From the NCBI RefSeq assembly GCF_017052585.1, contig NZ_JAFFHZ010000001.1:4960001-5024000 (forward strand): a stretch of DNA of 64,000 nucleotides, given 5' to 3'. The position numbers and the translations under genes are program-made. The notes under the pieces are model-generated. The model worked only from the letters and a program-made list of their open reading frames with translations, ran no database searches and was not told the origin of the DNA. The stretch comes from Paenibacillus apiarius (GTDB taxonomy: Bacteria > Bacillota > Bacilli > Paenibacillales > Paenibacillaceae). Of this stretch, positions 52,452-60,418 are shown piece by piece (within the stretch, counting starts at the first letter, position 1; each line of letters starts with the position of its first letter).

Positions 52452-53934
52452 AGCGCAAGTTGCCATGGTGATGCATTTGGACAAATGCATCGGCTGCCAC
52501 ACCTGCTCGGTCACCTGCAAAAATACGTGGACCAATCGGCCCGGTATGGAATATGTCTGGTACAACAATGTGGAAACCCGGCCGGGTCCCGGTTACCCCA
52601 CGGAGTGGGAAAACACCAACCGCTATAAAGGCGGCTGGGTGCTGAAGAACGGCAGGCTGGCCCTCCGCGCGGGCGGCCCGATCACCAAACTGGCGAGCAT
52701 TTTCTACAACCCGGACATGGCCACGCTTGACGATTACTATGAGCCGTGGACCTACGATTACGATAACCTGATTCATAGTCCCAAACGAAACCATGTACCG
52801 GTCGCCCGGCCGAAATCCATGATTACCGGCGAGTTCATGGACAAGCCGGAGTGGGGACCGAACTGGAACGACGATTTAGCGGGCGGCAGCGAGATTGTTC
52901 CAATGGATCCCAACGTGCGGAAGCTTCAGGAGCACATCGCCATGGAGTACGAGAAAACGTTCATGATGTACCTCCCGCGGATTTGCGAGCACTGTCTGAA
53001 TCCGTCATGCGTTGCGTCGTGCCCGTCCGGGGCTTTATACAAGCGCGAAGAGGACGGCATTGTGCTGGTGGACCAGGAGGCCTGCCGCGGCTGGCGGTTC
53101 TGCATGAACGGGTGTCCTTACCATAAAGTCCATTACAACTGGAATTCTCATAAAGCCGAGAAATGCAATTTTTGCTATCCGCGGACGGAGGCCGGTCTGC
53201 CTACCATCTGCTCCGAGACGTGTGTCGGCAGACTGCGGTATATCGGCGTCGTGTTCTATGACGCGGACAAAGTGAAATCAGCTGCCTCGGTGGAAAACCC
53301 GCAGGATCTGTACGAGTCCCAGCTCTCCGTATTCCTTGATCCCTTCGATCCTGAAGTGATAAAGGAAGCGCACCGGGCCGGCATCAATGATGCTTGGATT
53401 GAGGCCGCGCAGCAGTCTCCGGTCTACAAGATGGCCGTAAAGTGGAAGGTTGCGCTGCCGCTGCATCCGGAGTACCGGACGCTGCCGATGGTCTGGTATG
53501 TCCCTCCGCTGAGCCCCATCATGAATCACATTGAGGAGGAAGACCTGCAGACGGACCACTATATCCCGGCGGTGGACCAAATGCGCATTCCAATGGTATA
53601 TCTGGCTTCCCTGCTGTCGGCAGGCGATACGGACGTCATCCGCCGAGTGTTGCTCAAGATGACTGCGATGCGCGTGCATATGCGTAACAGGGCAGTGGGT
53701 GGCATGGACGAATTGAAGCTAAGCCGGCTAATCGAAGAAGCGGGACTGTCCGCCCAGGAGATCGAAGATATGGCGCGCCTGTTTGCAGTAGCCAAATACA
53801 GCGAGCGGTTCGTCATCCCCACCGGACGGCGGGAGATGGAAGATGATCTCTATTACAAGCAGGGAGCATGCAGCTTGGAAGGCATTGCACCGCAGGAGGG
53901 CGTCGTGACACGCCCATTCCGGAAGGAAGTGTAA
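52441..53934 (+). CDS. narH: Respiratory nitrate reductase beta subunit
   Basis: A 497-residue electron-transfer subunit with four Fe-S clusters. Cys groups are DKCIGCHTCSVTCKN, ICEHCLNPSCVASCPSG, ACRGWRFCMNGCPY (with Trp in place of one Cys, giving the [3Fe-4S] centre) and KCNFCYPR/CSETCVGR. TTG 52441 is chosen because AAGGAGG lies nine bases upstream inside the end of narG and homologues start at MKIKAQ; a longer frame from 52360 is an extension into narG. narJ follows after three bases. Confidence 0.97.
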   Translation: MRIKAQVAMVMHLDKCIGCHTCSVTCKNTWTNRPGMEYVWYNNVETRPGPGYPTEWENTNRYKGGWVLKNGRLALRAGGPITKLASIFYNPDMATLDDYYEPWTYDYDNLIHSPKRNHVPVARPKSMITGEFMDKPEWGPNWNDDLAGGSEIVPMDPNVRKLQEHIAMEYEKTFMMYLPRICEHCLNPSCVASCPSGALYKREEDGIVLVDQEACRGWRFCMNGCPYHKVHYNWNSHKAEKCNFCYPRTEAGLPTICSETCVGRLRYIGVVFYDADKVKSAASVENPQDLYESQLSVFLDPFDPEVIKEAHRAGINDAWIEAAQQSPVYKMAVKWKVALPLHPEYRTLPMVWYVPPLSPIMNHIEEEDLQTDHYIPAVDQMRIPMVYLASLLSAGDTDVIRRVLLKMTAMRVHMRNRAVGGMDELKLSRLIEEAGLSAQEIEDMARLFAVAKYSERFVIPTGRREMEDDLYYKQGACSLEGIAPQEGVVTRPFRKEV

Positions 53935-53937
53935 ATC

Positions 53938-54594
53938 GTGGAAGAACAGCAGCGTTTCATTCTCTTGGCGGTATCGCGAGTCTTGGGATATCCCCATGAT
54001 GATTTCCCCAATGAACGGGAAGAACTGGCCGCCGCCATTCGCTTGGAAGCGGAGTTGGACGGGATCCGCGAGCGGCTCCTGACGGCAATGGCTCCCCTTT
54101 ACGAACTAACGTTGAGGGAGCTGCAGGAACAGTATGTGCAGACCTTTGACTGGAAGGAAAATACCGGGCTGTATTTGACAGCTCACGAATGGGGGGACAG
54201 CCGGGAGCGAGGGGCCGCGCTCGTTCTGCTTCAGAACATCCTGAATGATGCAGGGTTCGAGCCGGTGGAAGGAGAACTGGCGGACTACCTTCCCGCATTG
54301 TACGAACTTCTTGCGGCGGCTCCGGACAACGTGCATCTGAAAGCCTTGAAGCGCCGCCTCGCCGTGGCCACGAAACGGGTGTCGGATCAACTGCCAACCG
54401 GCCATCCCTATACGGAGTTGTTCGACCTTCTGGTGCAGAACGTATTTGGGGTTCCTTCCACCGAAGACATTTCGCTCCTTGAGCAGAAGAGGGAAGAGGC
54501 AGATTTGGATGAACTTCCCTTTCCTATCCTCTACGGAATGGACGGAACGGCAAGACAAGGCTGCTCCCTGCCAGACTTGAAGATCTGCAAATGA
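53938..54594 (+). CDS. narJ: Nitrate reductase assembly chaperone
   Basis: A 218-residue helical chaperone (TorD/NarJ type) needed to insert the molybdenum cofactor into NarG before membrane attachment. VSRVLGYPHDDF, the YVQTFDWKENTGLYLTAHEW block and the GELADYLPALYELLA helix are diagnostic. It starts at GTG 53938 directly after narH. Confidence 0.94.
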   Translation: MEEQQRFILLAVSRVLGYPHDDFPNEREELAAAIRLEAELDGIRERLLTAMAPLYELTLRELQEQYVQTFDWKENTGLYLTAHEWGDSRERGAALVLLQNILNDAGFEPVEGELADYLPALYELLAAAPDNVHLKALKRRLAVATKRVSDQLPTGHPYTELFDLLVQNVFGVPSTEDISLLEQKREEADLDELPFPILYGMDGTARQGCSLPDLKICK

Positions 54595-54608
54595 ATGGAG
54601 GTTCATCA

Positions 54609-55301
54609 ATGGCCGATATTTTCTGGTGGGTTGTTGTCCCATACATTTCGCTGACCGTGATGATCGTGGGGCTGTTGTTCCGCTTCGCGTACCGTCAAGT
54701 CAGCTGGACAGCCCCATCTACCGAGCTGTTTGAAAAAAAATGGCTGCGAATCGGTTCGCCGTTGTTTCACTATGGGATCGTGTTTGCTTTCATCGGGCAC
54801 ATCATGGGAGTTCTGATTCCGCGGGGCGTATACGAAGCCATGGGTGTGACGGACGAACTGTACCATTTCTTTGCCATTGCCGGCGGCGGCGTGGCCGGGC
54901 TCATGATTGTTGCCGGATTGGGTATCCTGCTGATACGAAAGCTGACGAACCGCCGGTTACGAGCTCAATCTTCCTTTGCCGATTATTTTACAGTCATTCT
55001 CGTTCTCGTCGTGTCTGTCCTGGGAACGTACATGACTATCGTTTATAATACGACCGTTGTTGCTTATGAATACCGCACCACCATCGGACCTTGGTTTCGC
55101 AGCTTGCTGGCGTTTCAACCTGATTACCAATTGATGCGGGACGTTCCGCCGCTGTTTCAAATCCATGTGATCGCCGCGTTTTTGCTCTTTGCTGCGATCC
55201 CTTTTACCATGCTGGTGCACATGTTTTCCTTTCCCGCCCGGTATCCTTTTCGTGCCCCTCAGCAGTACCGGTCGAGGAACCACTATAAACGCAGAACATA
55301 A
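54609..55301 (+). CDS. narI: Respiratory nitrate reductase gamma subunit (cytochrome b)
   Basis: A 230-residue membrane protein with five helices and two b haems. Likely haem ligands lie in PLFHYGIVFAFIGHIMGV and in the last helices with FQIHVIAAFLLFAAIPF and TMLVHMFSFP. It takes electrons from quinol and anchors NarGH. ATG 54609 follows GGAGGTTC; an earlier ATG at 54591 overlaps the narJ end but is less well placed. The cluster ends here; 55302-55461 shows no gene. Confidence 0.96.
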   Translation: MADIFWWVVVPYISLTVMIVGLLFRFAYRQVSWTAPSTELFEKKWLRIGSPLFHYGIVFAFIGHIMGVLIPRGVYEAMGVTDELYHFFAIAGGGVAGLMIVAGLGILLIRKLTNRRLRAQSSFADYFTVILVLVVSVLGTYMTIVYNTTVVAYEYRTTIGPWFRSLLAFQPDYQLMRDVPPLFQIHVIAAFLLFAAIPFTMLVHMFSFPARYPFRAPQQYRSRNHYKRRT

Positions 55302-55461
55302 GCATGGTGCTGAAACGGCAGCTAGCACAGGAAAACTACGGATTTTTTCCGGGTAGACTATTTCCGCCTGCGAAAGAGGGAACTCCCTGATTGATTCGGA
55401 TTCACGGGGGAGCTAAAATGGGAGCTGTGCATTTAATTCAACCTCATGGAGGAATGGAAGC

Positions 55462-55854
55462 ATGGACAGTTCGTACTCGGATATTACGGTGTTACGGTCC
55501 AATATTCGATTGAAGCGTATTTATGAACCGCCCGTACCCGAAGACGGATACCGCATTCTGATAGACAGAATATGGCCGCGCGGGGTGTCCAAACAGCAAG
55601 CCGCCATCGACGAGTGGATGAAAGAAATCGCCCCAAGCCCCGAGCTGCGCAAGTGGTTCGGCCACCAGCCGGCAAGGTTCGAGGCATTTAGCGAAAGTTA
55701 TATTCGAGAAATAGAGGAAGACTTCAACCGGAGCACGCTTGCCAATCGGATATGTGAAATATCGCTTGACAGGTCGGTTACGCTGGTCTATGCCGCCAAA
55801 GACTCTGTACATAACCATGCTAACGTGCTGCATCGGTGGTTGATTTCCCGATAA
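55462..55854 (+). CDS. DUF488 family protein (YeaO-like)
   Basis: A 130-residue soluble protein. IRLKRIYEPPVPEDGYRILI, then DRIWPRGVSK, EWMKEIAPSPELRKWFGH and VTLVYAAKDSVHNHANVL are the DUF488/YeaO landmarks. Function is not established. GGAGGAATGGAAGC precedes the ATG. It stands alone before a strong terminator. Confidence 0.88.
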   Translation: MDSSYSDITVLRSNIRLKRIYEPPVPEDGYRILIDRIWPRGVSKQQAAIDEWMKEIAPSPELRKWFGHQPARFEAFSESYIREIEEDFNRSTLANRICEISLDRSVTLVYAAKDSVHNHANVLHRWLISR

Positions 55855-55857
55855 CGA

Positions 55858-55908
55858 ACATGGGCTGCCCCGTTAACCTTGCCAAGGTTAGGGGCAGCCC
55901 GTGTTTGT
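55858..55908 (+). terminator. Strong terminator after the DUF488 gene
   Basis: GGGCTGCCCC...TTAACCTT pairs with AAGGTTA...GGGGCAGCCC around a GCC loop, followed by GTGTTTGTG. Confidence 0.85.
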
Positions 55909-55978
55909 GCTAGCATTGAATAGCAGCTTCTGATCAACTGCCGTCATCAATTATTGAATATTCAGGGGAGCCATGCAA

Positions 55979-56134
55979 CTAGAGCTCTCCCTCGAGAATC
56001 TTTGCCGGGCACACTTCAGGATGCGCAAGGAACTCCCCAAAGCTGCACAGATTCGCATAGTCCCCGTGCTCCTCATCATAATAGCCCACACAGTCAGTTG
56101 GATAGAATGTGCTACTAATGAGAATCATTATCAC
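55979..56134 (-). pseudogene. Short C-terminal gene remnant
   Basis: A minus-strand frame ending in TAG at 55979 reads FYPTDCVGYYDEEHGDYANL, then CSFGEFLAHPEVCPAKILEG and EL. The composition looks protein-like (acidic, aromatic, patterned Cys), but the start would overlap the Fur box and no ribosome binding site is seen, so it is probably the tail of a lost gene. No family is recognised. Confidence 0.3.
56119..56133. promoter_or_regulatory. Fur box before the AraC gene
   Basis: TGAGAAT-C-ATTATCA fits the 7-1-7 Fur consensus (TGATAAT-N-ATTATCA) at 14 of 15 positions. It lies about 85 bases before the AraC start, so the regulator should be made under iron limitation. Confidence 0.8.
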
Positions 56135-56217
56135 TTATAATGGAAACAGCGGCTGCGGCGGTGATATTGGTCGTGCGCAGCATGAGGGATATTGAGGAAA
56201 GGGATTGACACGGTGAG

Positions 56218-58182
56218 ATGAATGTAAAAGATCATATCCTATTGTGGAATCATGCGGTAATTAACGTCATGGATGTTCGTCATATGGCGATGGAGTGCAG
56301 GGAGCAAGTGCACGCTTATCGCTTGCCTGCCAGCGCCTTCTTGTTTGCGGCACGCGGCAGCGCGCAAATTTGGCTGAATGGCAATGTGAACATGGTTCGG
56401 CGGTTTCACGTATTGCACGGCGGCAAAGGCGCCTGCCTGGACATTGAGGCAAGGGATGGGTTCGAATGTTATCTGATTCTATATAAAGCGGCGTTGCCGC
56501 CAAGCAGACATGAGCTGCAGCTTATGCTTGAACATGAAAATCCGTTTCAACAGCAATATGCGTTCACTCCGCAATATCCGGTTATCTTGTTGGACAAGGC
56601 AAGGCAGATGCATGACGCATGGAGACGATCGGAGGCATTGGAAAAGCTGCAGGCGAAATCGCTGTTCTATCAATTCGTCTATGAATTGTTATGGCAGATA
56701 CAGCGGCAGGGCATGGAAACGAGTACCCTGGATTTGTCGGGGCAAGTTGTTCGTTACCTAACGGAGCACTACCGCGAGACGATCACCCTTGAAGCCATGG
56801 CGCGGCAGTTGAATTACAGCCCGCAGTATTTATCCAAAAAGTTCAAGGATCAGACGGGGTGCAGCCCGATCCATTTTCTGATTCAACTTAGAATGGAGAG
56901 GGCGCAGGAATTACTGCTGACGACGGACGCCACTCTGCAGGAGGTTGCCGCCAGCGTTGGCTATCCCGACCTGTTTTATTTCAACCGGATGTTCAAAAAG
57001 CATGCAGGAATGGCTCCCGGACAGTACAAAAATCACAAGTATGCCAACGGCAAGGTACAACATCCTGCAAAAAAATCATTAAAATTCCCCATTGTGAATC
57101 GGGTCGCCCAGCGCTATATTTCTAATGATGATGAAAATCATTATCAATATAACGGAGAGGGAGATTTTACGGTGTACAAAAGGTCAAAAGCGTCTATGGC
57201 AACTGCCGTGTTGCTTTGCCTCACGCTGCTGCTCAGTGCTTGCGGCACAGGAGGGGCGAATACGAATGAAGCAAACGGGGGGAACAATACGACGAAAGCG
57301 CAACAGACAGAAGCAGGACAGCAAGGGGGGGAGAATCAGGCTGAATCGACCCGCCACGGCGCAACCAAAACGGTGTCTACTCCATTTGGAGATGTCGATA
57401 TACCGGTTAAGCCGCAGCGTATCGTGGCTATAGATTATCTTGGCAGTGTGATTGCTCTGGGGGCGACTCCTGTCGGATCGTCGGAATGGCTGATGGAAAA
57501 CCCTTATATAAAGGATAAGATAGCTGGAGTCGAGAATGTTGGCGAATCCATAGAAAAAGTAATGGAGTTGGAGCCTGACCTTATTATCACTTTAACAACG
57601 AAACAGGAGCAATATGAGAAGTATAGCAAGATCGCGCCTACCGTGAGCGTTCCTTATGATACATTCAACAACGTTCACGAGGAAGTGGCGTATTTCGGAG
57701 AACTGCTTGGCTTGCAGGAAGAAGCATCAGCCTGGCTGGAGGAATATGACGCTCGTATAGCCGCTGCCAAAGCGAAGGTGGTTCAAGCAATTCCGCAAGA
57801 GTCAACCTTTAGCGTATTAGAAGATCAGGAAAAAACCGTCTACATACTCGGCGGTATTTCAGGCCGGGGAGGACGGGCCATTTACGAGGCGCTTGGCCGC
57901 AAGCCGCCGGCGGGAGTCACCGACGAAATCATGCAGAAGAAATATCACCCGTTATCCATGGAAGTGTTGGCTGATTACGCCGGTGACTATATTGTGCTGA
58001 CGACCGGCACCAAGACGCTGGAAGAATACAAGGCTGATCCGATATGGGGGAAATTAGATGCTGTCCGACAGGGGCGCGTATATGTCTGGGATGAGGCTCG
58101 CTCTTGGTTCAGCGATCCGATCGCGTTGTTGTCGCAGACCGAGGAACTGGCGGACTGGCTGACAGCGCAGTCGAAGTATTGA
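56218..58182 (+). CDS. AraC-type regulator running in frame into a siderophore-binding lipoprotein
   Basis: A 654-codon open frame. Residues 1-160 are an AraC sensor domain and 170-285 the two helix-turn-helix motifs (ITLEAMARQLNYSPQYLSKK and ATLQEVAASVGYPDLFYF, then GMAPGQYK). An AraC gene would normally stop there. Here about 35 codons of apparent spacer follow, and these include a Fur box (57132-57146) and a ribosome binding site. The frame then continues into a complete lipoprotein starting at GTG 57172. Two proteins are probably made: an AraC regulator (perhaps as a full fusion) and a separately initiated lipoprotein. Fusions of AraC with a binding-protein domain exist (Btr of B. subtilis), but without an internal signal peptide. 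Confidence 0.75.
   Translation: MNVKDHILLWNHAVINVMDVRHMAMECREQVHAYRLPASAFLFAARGSAQIWLNGNVNMVRRFHVLHGGKGACLDIEARDGFECYLILYKAALPPSRHELQLMLEHENPFQQQYAFTPQYPVILLDKARQMHDAWRRSEALEKLQAKSLFYQFVYELLWQIQRQGMETSTLDLSGQVVRYLTEHYRETITLEAMARQLNYSPQYLSKKFKDQTGCSPIHFLIQLRMERAQELLLTTDATLQEVAASVGYPDLFYFNRMFKKHAGMAPGQYKNHKYANGKVQHPAKKSLKFPIVNRVAQRYISNDDENHYQYNGEGDFTVYKRSKASMATAVLLCLTLLLSACGTGGANTNEANGGNNTTKAQQTEAGQQGGENQAESTRHGATKTVSTPFGDVDIPVKPQRIVAIDYLGSVIALGATPVGSSEWLMENPYIKDKIAGVENVGESIEKVMELEPDLIITLTTKQEQYEKYSKIAPTVSVPYDTFNNVHEEVAYFGELLGLQEEASAWLEEYDARIAAAKAKVVQAIPQESTFSVLEDQEKTVYILGGISGRGGRAIYEALGRKPPAGVTDEIMQKKYHPLSMEVLADYAGDYIVLTTGTKTLEEYKADPIWGKLDAVRQGRVYVWDEARSWFSDPIALLSQTEELADWLTAQSKY
57132..57146. 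promoter_or_regulatory. Fur box inside the AraC/lipoprotein open frame
   Basis: TGAAAAT-C-ATTATCA matches the 7-1-7 Fur consensus at 14 of 15 positions. It lies 25 bases before the internal GTG start. Translated in the AraC frame it reads DENHYQY. This marks a second iron-regulated promoter region for the lipoprotein. Confidence 0.8.
57172..58182 (+). CDS. Iron-siderophore-binding lipoprotein (internal start)
   Basis: A 336-residue protein if started at GTG 57172, which follows GGAGAGGGAG. MYKRSKASMATAVLLCLTLL is the signal peptide, the lipobox LSAC places the lipidated Cys at residue 24, and a Asn/Gly/Gln-rich linker follows. The mature part is a class III binding protein: TPFGDVDIPVKPQRIVAIDY, LEPDLIITLTTKQEQY, and a long connecting helix. 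It resembles FeuA/FhuD-type siderophore receptors. No permease genes follow, so it must share a permease encoded elsewhere. Confidence 0.85.
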   Translation: MYKRSKASMATAVLLCLTLLLSACGTGGANTNEANGGNNTTKAQQTEAGQQGGENQAESTRHGATKTVSTPFGDVDIPVKPQRIVAIDYLGSVIALGATPVGSSEWLMENPYIKDKIAGVENVGESIEKVMELEPDLIITLTTKQEQYEKYSKIAPTVSVPYDTFNNVHEEVAYFGELLGLQEEASAWLEEYDARIAAAKAKVVQAIPQESTFSVLEDQEKTVYILGGISGRGGRAIYEALGRKPPAGVTDEIMQKKYHPLSMEVLADYAGDYIVLTTGTKTLEEYKADPIWGKLDAVRQGRVYVWDEARSWFSDPIALLSQTEELADWLTAQSKY

Positions 58183-58214
58183 CAGCCCGATTACAATCCA
58201 TCAGTATGCTCAAA

Positions 58215-58246
58215 GAGCCGCCCAATTAGGGTGGCTCAGCTTATTT
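58215..58246. terminator. Bidirectional terminator
   Basis: GAGCCGCCC and GGGTGGCTC pair around AATTA. It lies between the convergent lipoprotein and histidine kinase genes. Confidence 0.65.
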
Positions 58247-58280
58247 CACAGAGGGTTGCCGTTGCACATCGATATGCCGC

Positions 58281-59579
58281 TTATAATCCAAGTGTAAAAG
58301 TAAAGGTTGCGCCGTTATTCTCCTCGCTGACGGCATAAATTGTGCCGCCGAGCCTGTCGATAATAGCTTTGGCTATAGGCAGTCCCAACCCATAACCGCC
58401 ATTTTCCTGTGTTCTTGCAGGGTCAGCCCTGTAAAAACGGTCAAACACCTTTGACAGATGTTGTTTTGCTATGCCTTTGCCGCTGTTTTTTATTGAAAAG
58501 GCGAGCTGATGCCTTGTTTTTTTCAACGTAATATGAATACGGCCTTTTTCCTCCGTATACTTGATAGCGTTATCCACCAGGATCGTAATGACCTGCTTCA
58601 CTTTTTCGCAGTCGCTTTTTATGATTAGGTTCGGTTCCACTTCTTGCAGCAGCGTAATGTCCTTTTCAAACGCCACCGCTTCCATCGATAAGATCACATC
58701 GTTTACCATTTCGCTGATATCAAAAGGTATAATATTCAGTGTGAGATTGGTGTCCTCTGTCTTCGCGAGATATAAAAGATCGTTCACAAGCTTGCCCATT
58801 CTATCGGTTTGGTTCTTGATATAATCAAGCCATTTTCTCTGGCTTTGAATCGTGTCTCCCTCATTGGCAAGCAGGGCATCGGAATTGGCATTGATAATGG
58901 CAAGCGGCGTCTTCAATTCATGAGAGACATCGGCAATGAATTGTTTTTGCTTCTCCCAGGCTTCGGCAATCGGCGCGATCGACCGGTTGGCGAAGAAAAG
59001 ACTAATGGCAAATATGACAAAGAGCATAATGAGACCTACCAAAAATAATGTCGTACAAAGCTCCATCAAGGTGTTATAGGACTCCGTTACATCTAAAAAT
59101 GTAATCTGATAATGTTCTCCGTTCGCATTGATCATGAGCCTCTTTCCGTTTTCATGAGACACAAGCGTGCCGTTCATAGGAGAGATTTGATATTGCCACC
59201 GTTTTTCATCGAGAGAGATCATGCTGATCCCCTTTTTCCCACTCCGGACAAGCTCGGCTGCTTTAAAATAAGTTTCCTCCGGCATATCAATATGTGAGAT
59301 GACTTTCACGATATCTCCATTTGAATTGATAATCATATTGAAAGAAAGGGAAGATTCGGAAGGAGCGATACCGATGACTATCTTCTCTCTTGTGGTGGCG
59401 TCCAACAAGTTAAGATAAGCCGCGTTTGGTTTGGAAGATAACAATTCCAATTTATTTTGGTTTTCGGTGTGTATGTTGTTAGACGTCGTCAAATAAATGA
59501 CGGCAAAGGCGCCAATCATCACAATAGAAATAATGGACATATTCAGCAATAGAAGCCGGTTACGCAGTTGATTAAACAT
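58281..59579 (-). CDS. Membrane sensor histidine kinase
   Basis: A 432-residue kinase. An N-terminal membrane helix (NMSIISIVMIGAFAVIYL), an extracytoplasmic sensor of about 150 residues, and a second helix (LFLVGLIMLFVIFAISLFF) precede the H box FIADVSHELKTPLAIINANS. N, G1 and G2 boxes are in DNAIKYTEEKG, FSIKNSGKGIAKQHL and NGGYGLGLPIAKAI. It pairs with the OmpR-type regulator that overlaps it by eight bases. The signal is unknown; the neighbouring secreted protein at 60419 may be a target. Confidence 0.92.
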   Translation of the reverse strand: MFNQLRNRLLLLNMSIISIVMIGAFAVIYLTTSNNIHTENQNKLELLSSKPNAAYLNLLDATTREKIVIGIAPSESSLSFNMIINSNGDIVKVISHIDMPEETYFKAAELVRSGKKGISMISLDEKRWQYQISPMNGTLVSHENGKRLMINANGEHYQITFLDVTESYNTLMELCTTLFLVGLIMLFVIFAISLFFANRSIAPIAEAWEKQKQFIADVSHELKTPLAIINANSDALLANEGDTIQSQRKWLDYIKNQTDRMGKLVNDLLYLAKTEDTNLTLNIIPFDISEMVNDVILSMEAVAFEKDITLLQEVEPNLIIKSDCEKVKQVITILVDNAIKYTEEKGRIHITLKKTRHQLAFSIKNSGKGIAKQHLSKVFDRFYRADPARTQENGGYGLGLPIAKAIIDRLGGTIYAVSEENNGATFTFTLGL

Positions 59580-60267
59580 AGATTTTCCCATCTTCTGACG
59601 TTTTTAATAGATAGCCTGCACTTCTCACGGTTTGAATCCGAACCTCAGATTTTAAATGGCTTAATTTTTTGCGCAAAAAAGAGATATAGACTTCCACATG
59701 GTTATCCTCCGCATCGGTTTGGTAACCCCACAGCTTCTCGATGATGGAATCCTTGGATACAATAATTCCTTGTCGGCTGATCAAAAGCTCTAGCAATTGA
59801 CTTTCTTTTAAGGTTAGCTTGAAGTTCTTGTTCCCGCAGCCGAGGTGTAAAGAGAATGGATCGAGTTCAATGTCTCCATATTGTAAAATGCTATCGTTGA
59901 TCGGCACATTTTTTCGGCGTCCCAAGGCACGCAATCGGGCCAGCAGTTCCTCCGACTGAAAAGGCTTTGCCAAATAATCATCCGCTCCGCTGTCAAGACC
60001 TTCAACCTTATCTTCGGTTTCGCCCTTGGCGGACAGCAGTATCACCGGAGTTTGGATGCCGTTTTCCCGCAATTCTTTCAGAACTTGGATGCCGTCCATT
60101 TTAGGAAGCATAATATCGAGAATGATAATATCATAAATATCGGAAAGGCCGCAGTCTAAGCCGTACTCGCCGTCAAACGCCAAATCAATACTGTAATTTC
60201 TTTTTTTCAGGACTTGTTCAATGGCTTCGGCCATATACTTTTCATCTTCAACCATTAATATTCGCAC
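59572..60267 (-). CDS. OmpR-family response regulator
   Basis: A 231-residue regulator. The receiver contains ILMVEDEKYM, the phosphoacceptor in YDIIILDIMLPKMDG, and LAKPF with the conserved Lys; the winged helix follows with ESQLLELLISRQGIIV and DNHVEVYISFLRKKL. GTG 60267 is chosen because GGGGG lies about seven bases upstream; the ATG at 60273 is too close to it. A perfect 12-base inverted repeat lies about 80 bases upstream. Confidence 0.92.
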   Translation of the reverse strand: MRILMVEDEKYMAEAIEQVLKKRNYSIDLAFDGEYGLDCGLSDIYDIIILDIMLPKMDGIQVLKELRENGIQTPVILLSAKGETEDKVEGLDSGADDYLAKPFQSEELLARLRALGRRKNVPINDSILQYGDIELDPFSLHLGCGNKNFKLTLKESQLLELLISRQGIIVSKDSIIEKLWGYQTDAEDNHVEVYISFLRKKLSHLKSEVRIQTVRSAGYLLKTSEDGKIYV

Positions 60268-60348
60268 GTGCATCCCCCATTGTGATGTCATAAGCGCCGA
60301 ACGAATCGGCAATCTGCGGCTTGGAGCGAGCCGCTTGTTGCTGCGACA

Positions 60349-60391
60349 ATATCCGCAACCATAGGGCTTTCTCCCCATCGGTTGCGGATAT
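60349..60391. repeat. Perfect 12-base inverted repeat upstream of the two-component genes
   Basis: ATATCCGCAACC and GGTTGCGGATAT are separated by 19 bases. It sits between the stop of the Asp-box gene and the start of the regulator gene, both minus strand. On the plus strand a short GTTTT follows; on the minus strand there is no T run. It may be an operator or an RNA hairpin limiting read-through. Confidence 0.55.
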
Positions 60392-60418
60392 GTTTTCTGT
60401 GCGCTGCTTTAATCGATG

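Noticed and set aside
55302-55461. Short gap after narI, checked for a regulatory RNA or an additional nar gene.
   Set aside because: Only weak hairpins and no T run or aptamer blocks were found.
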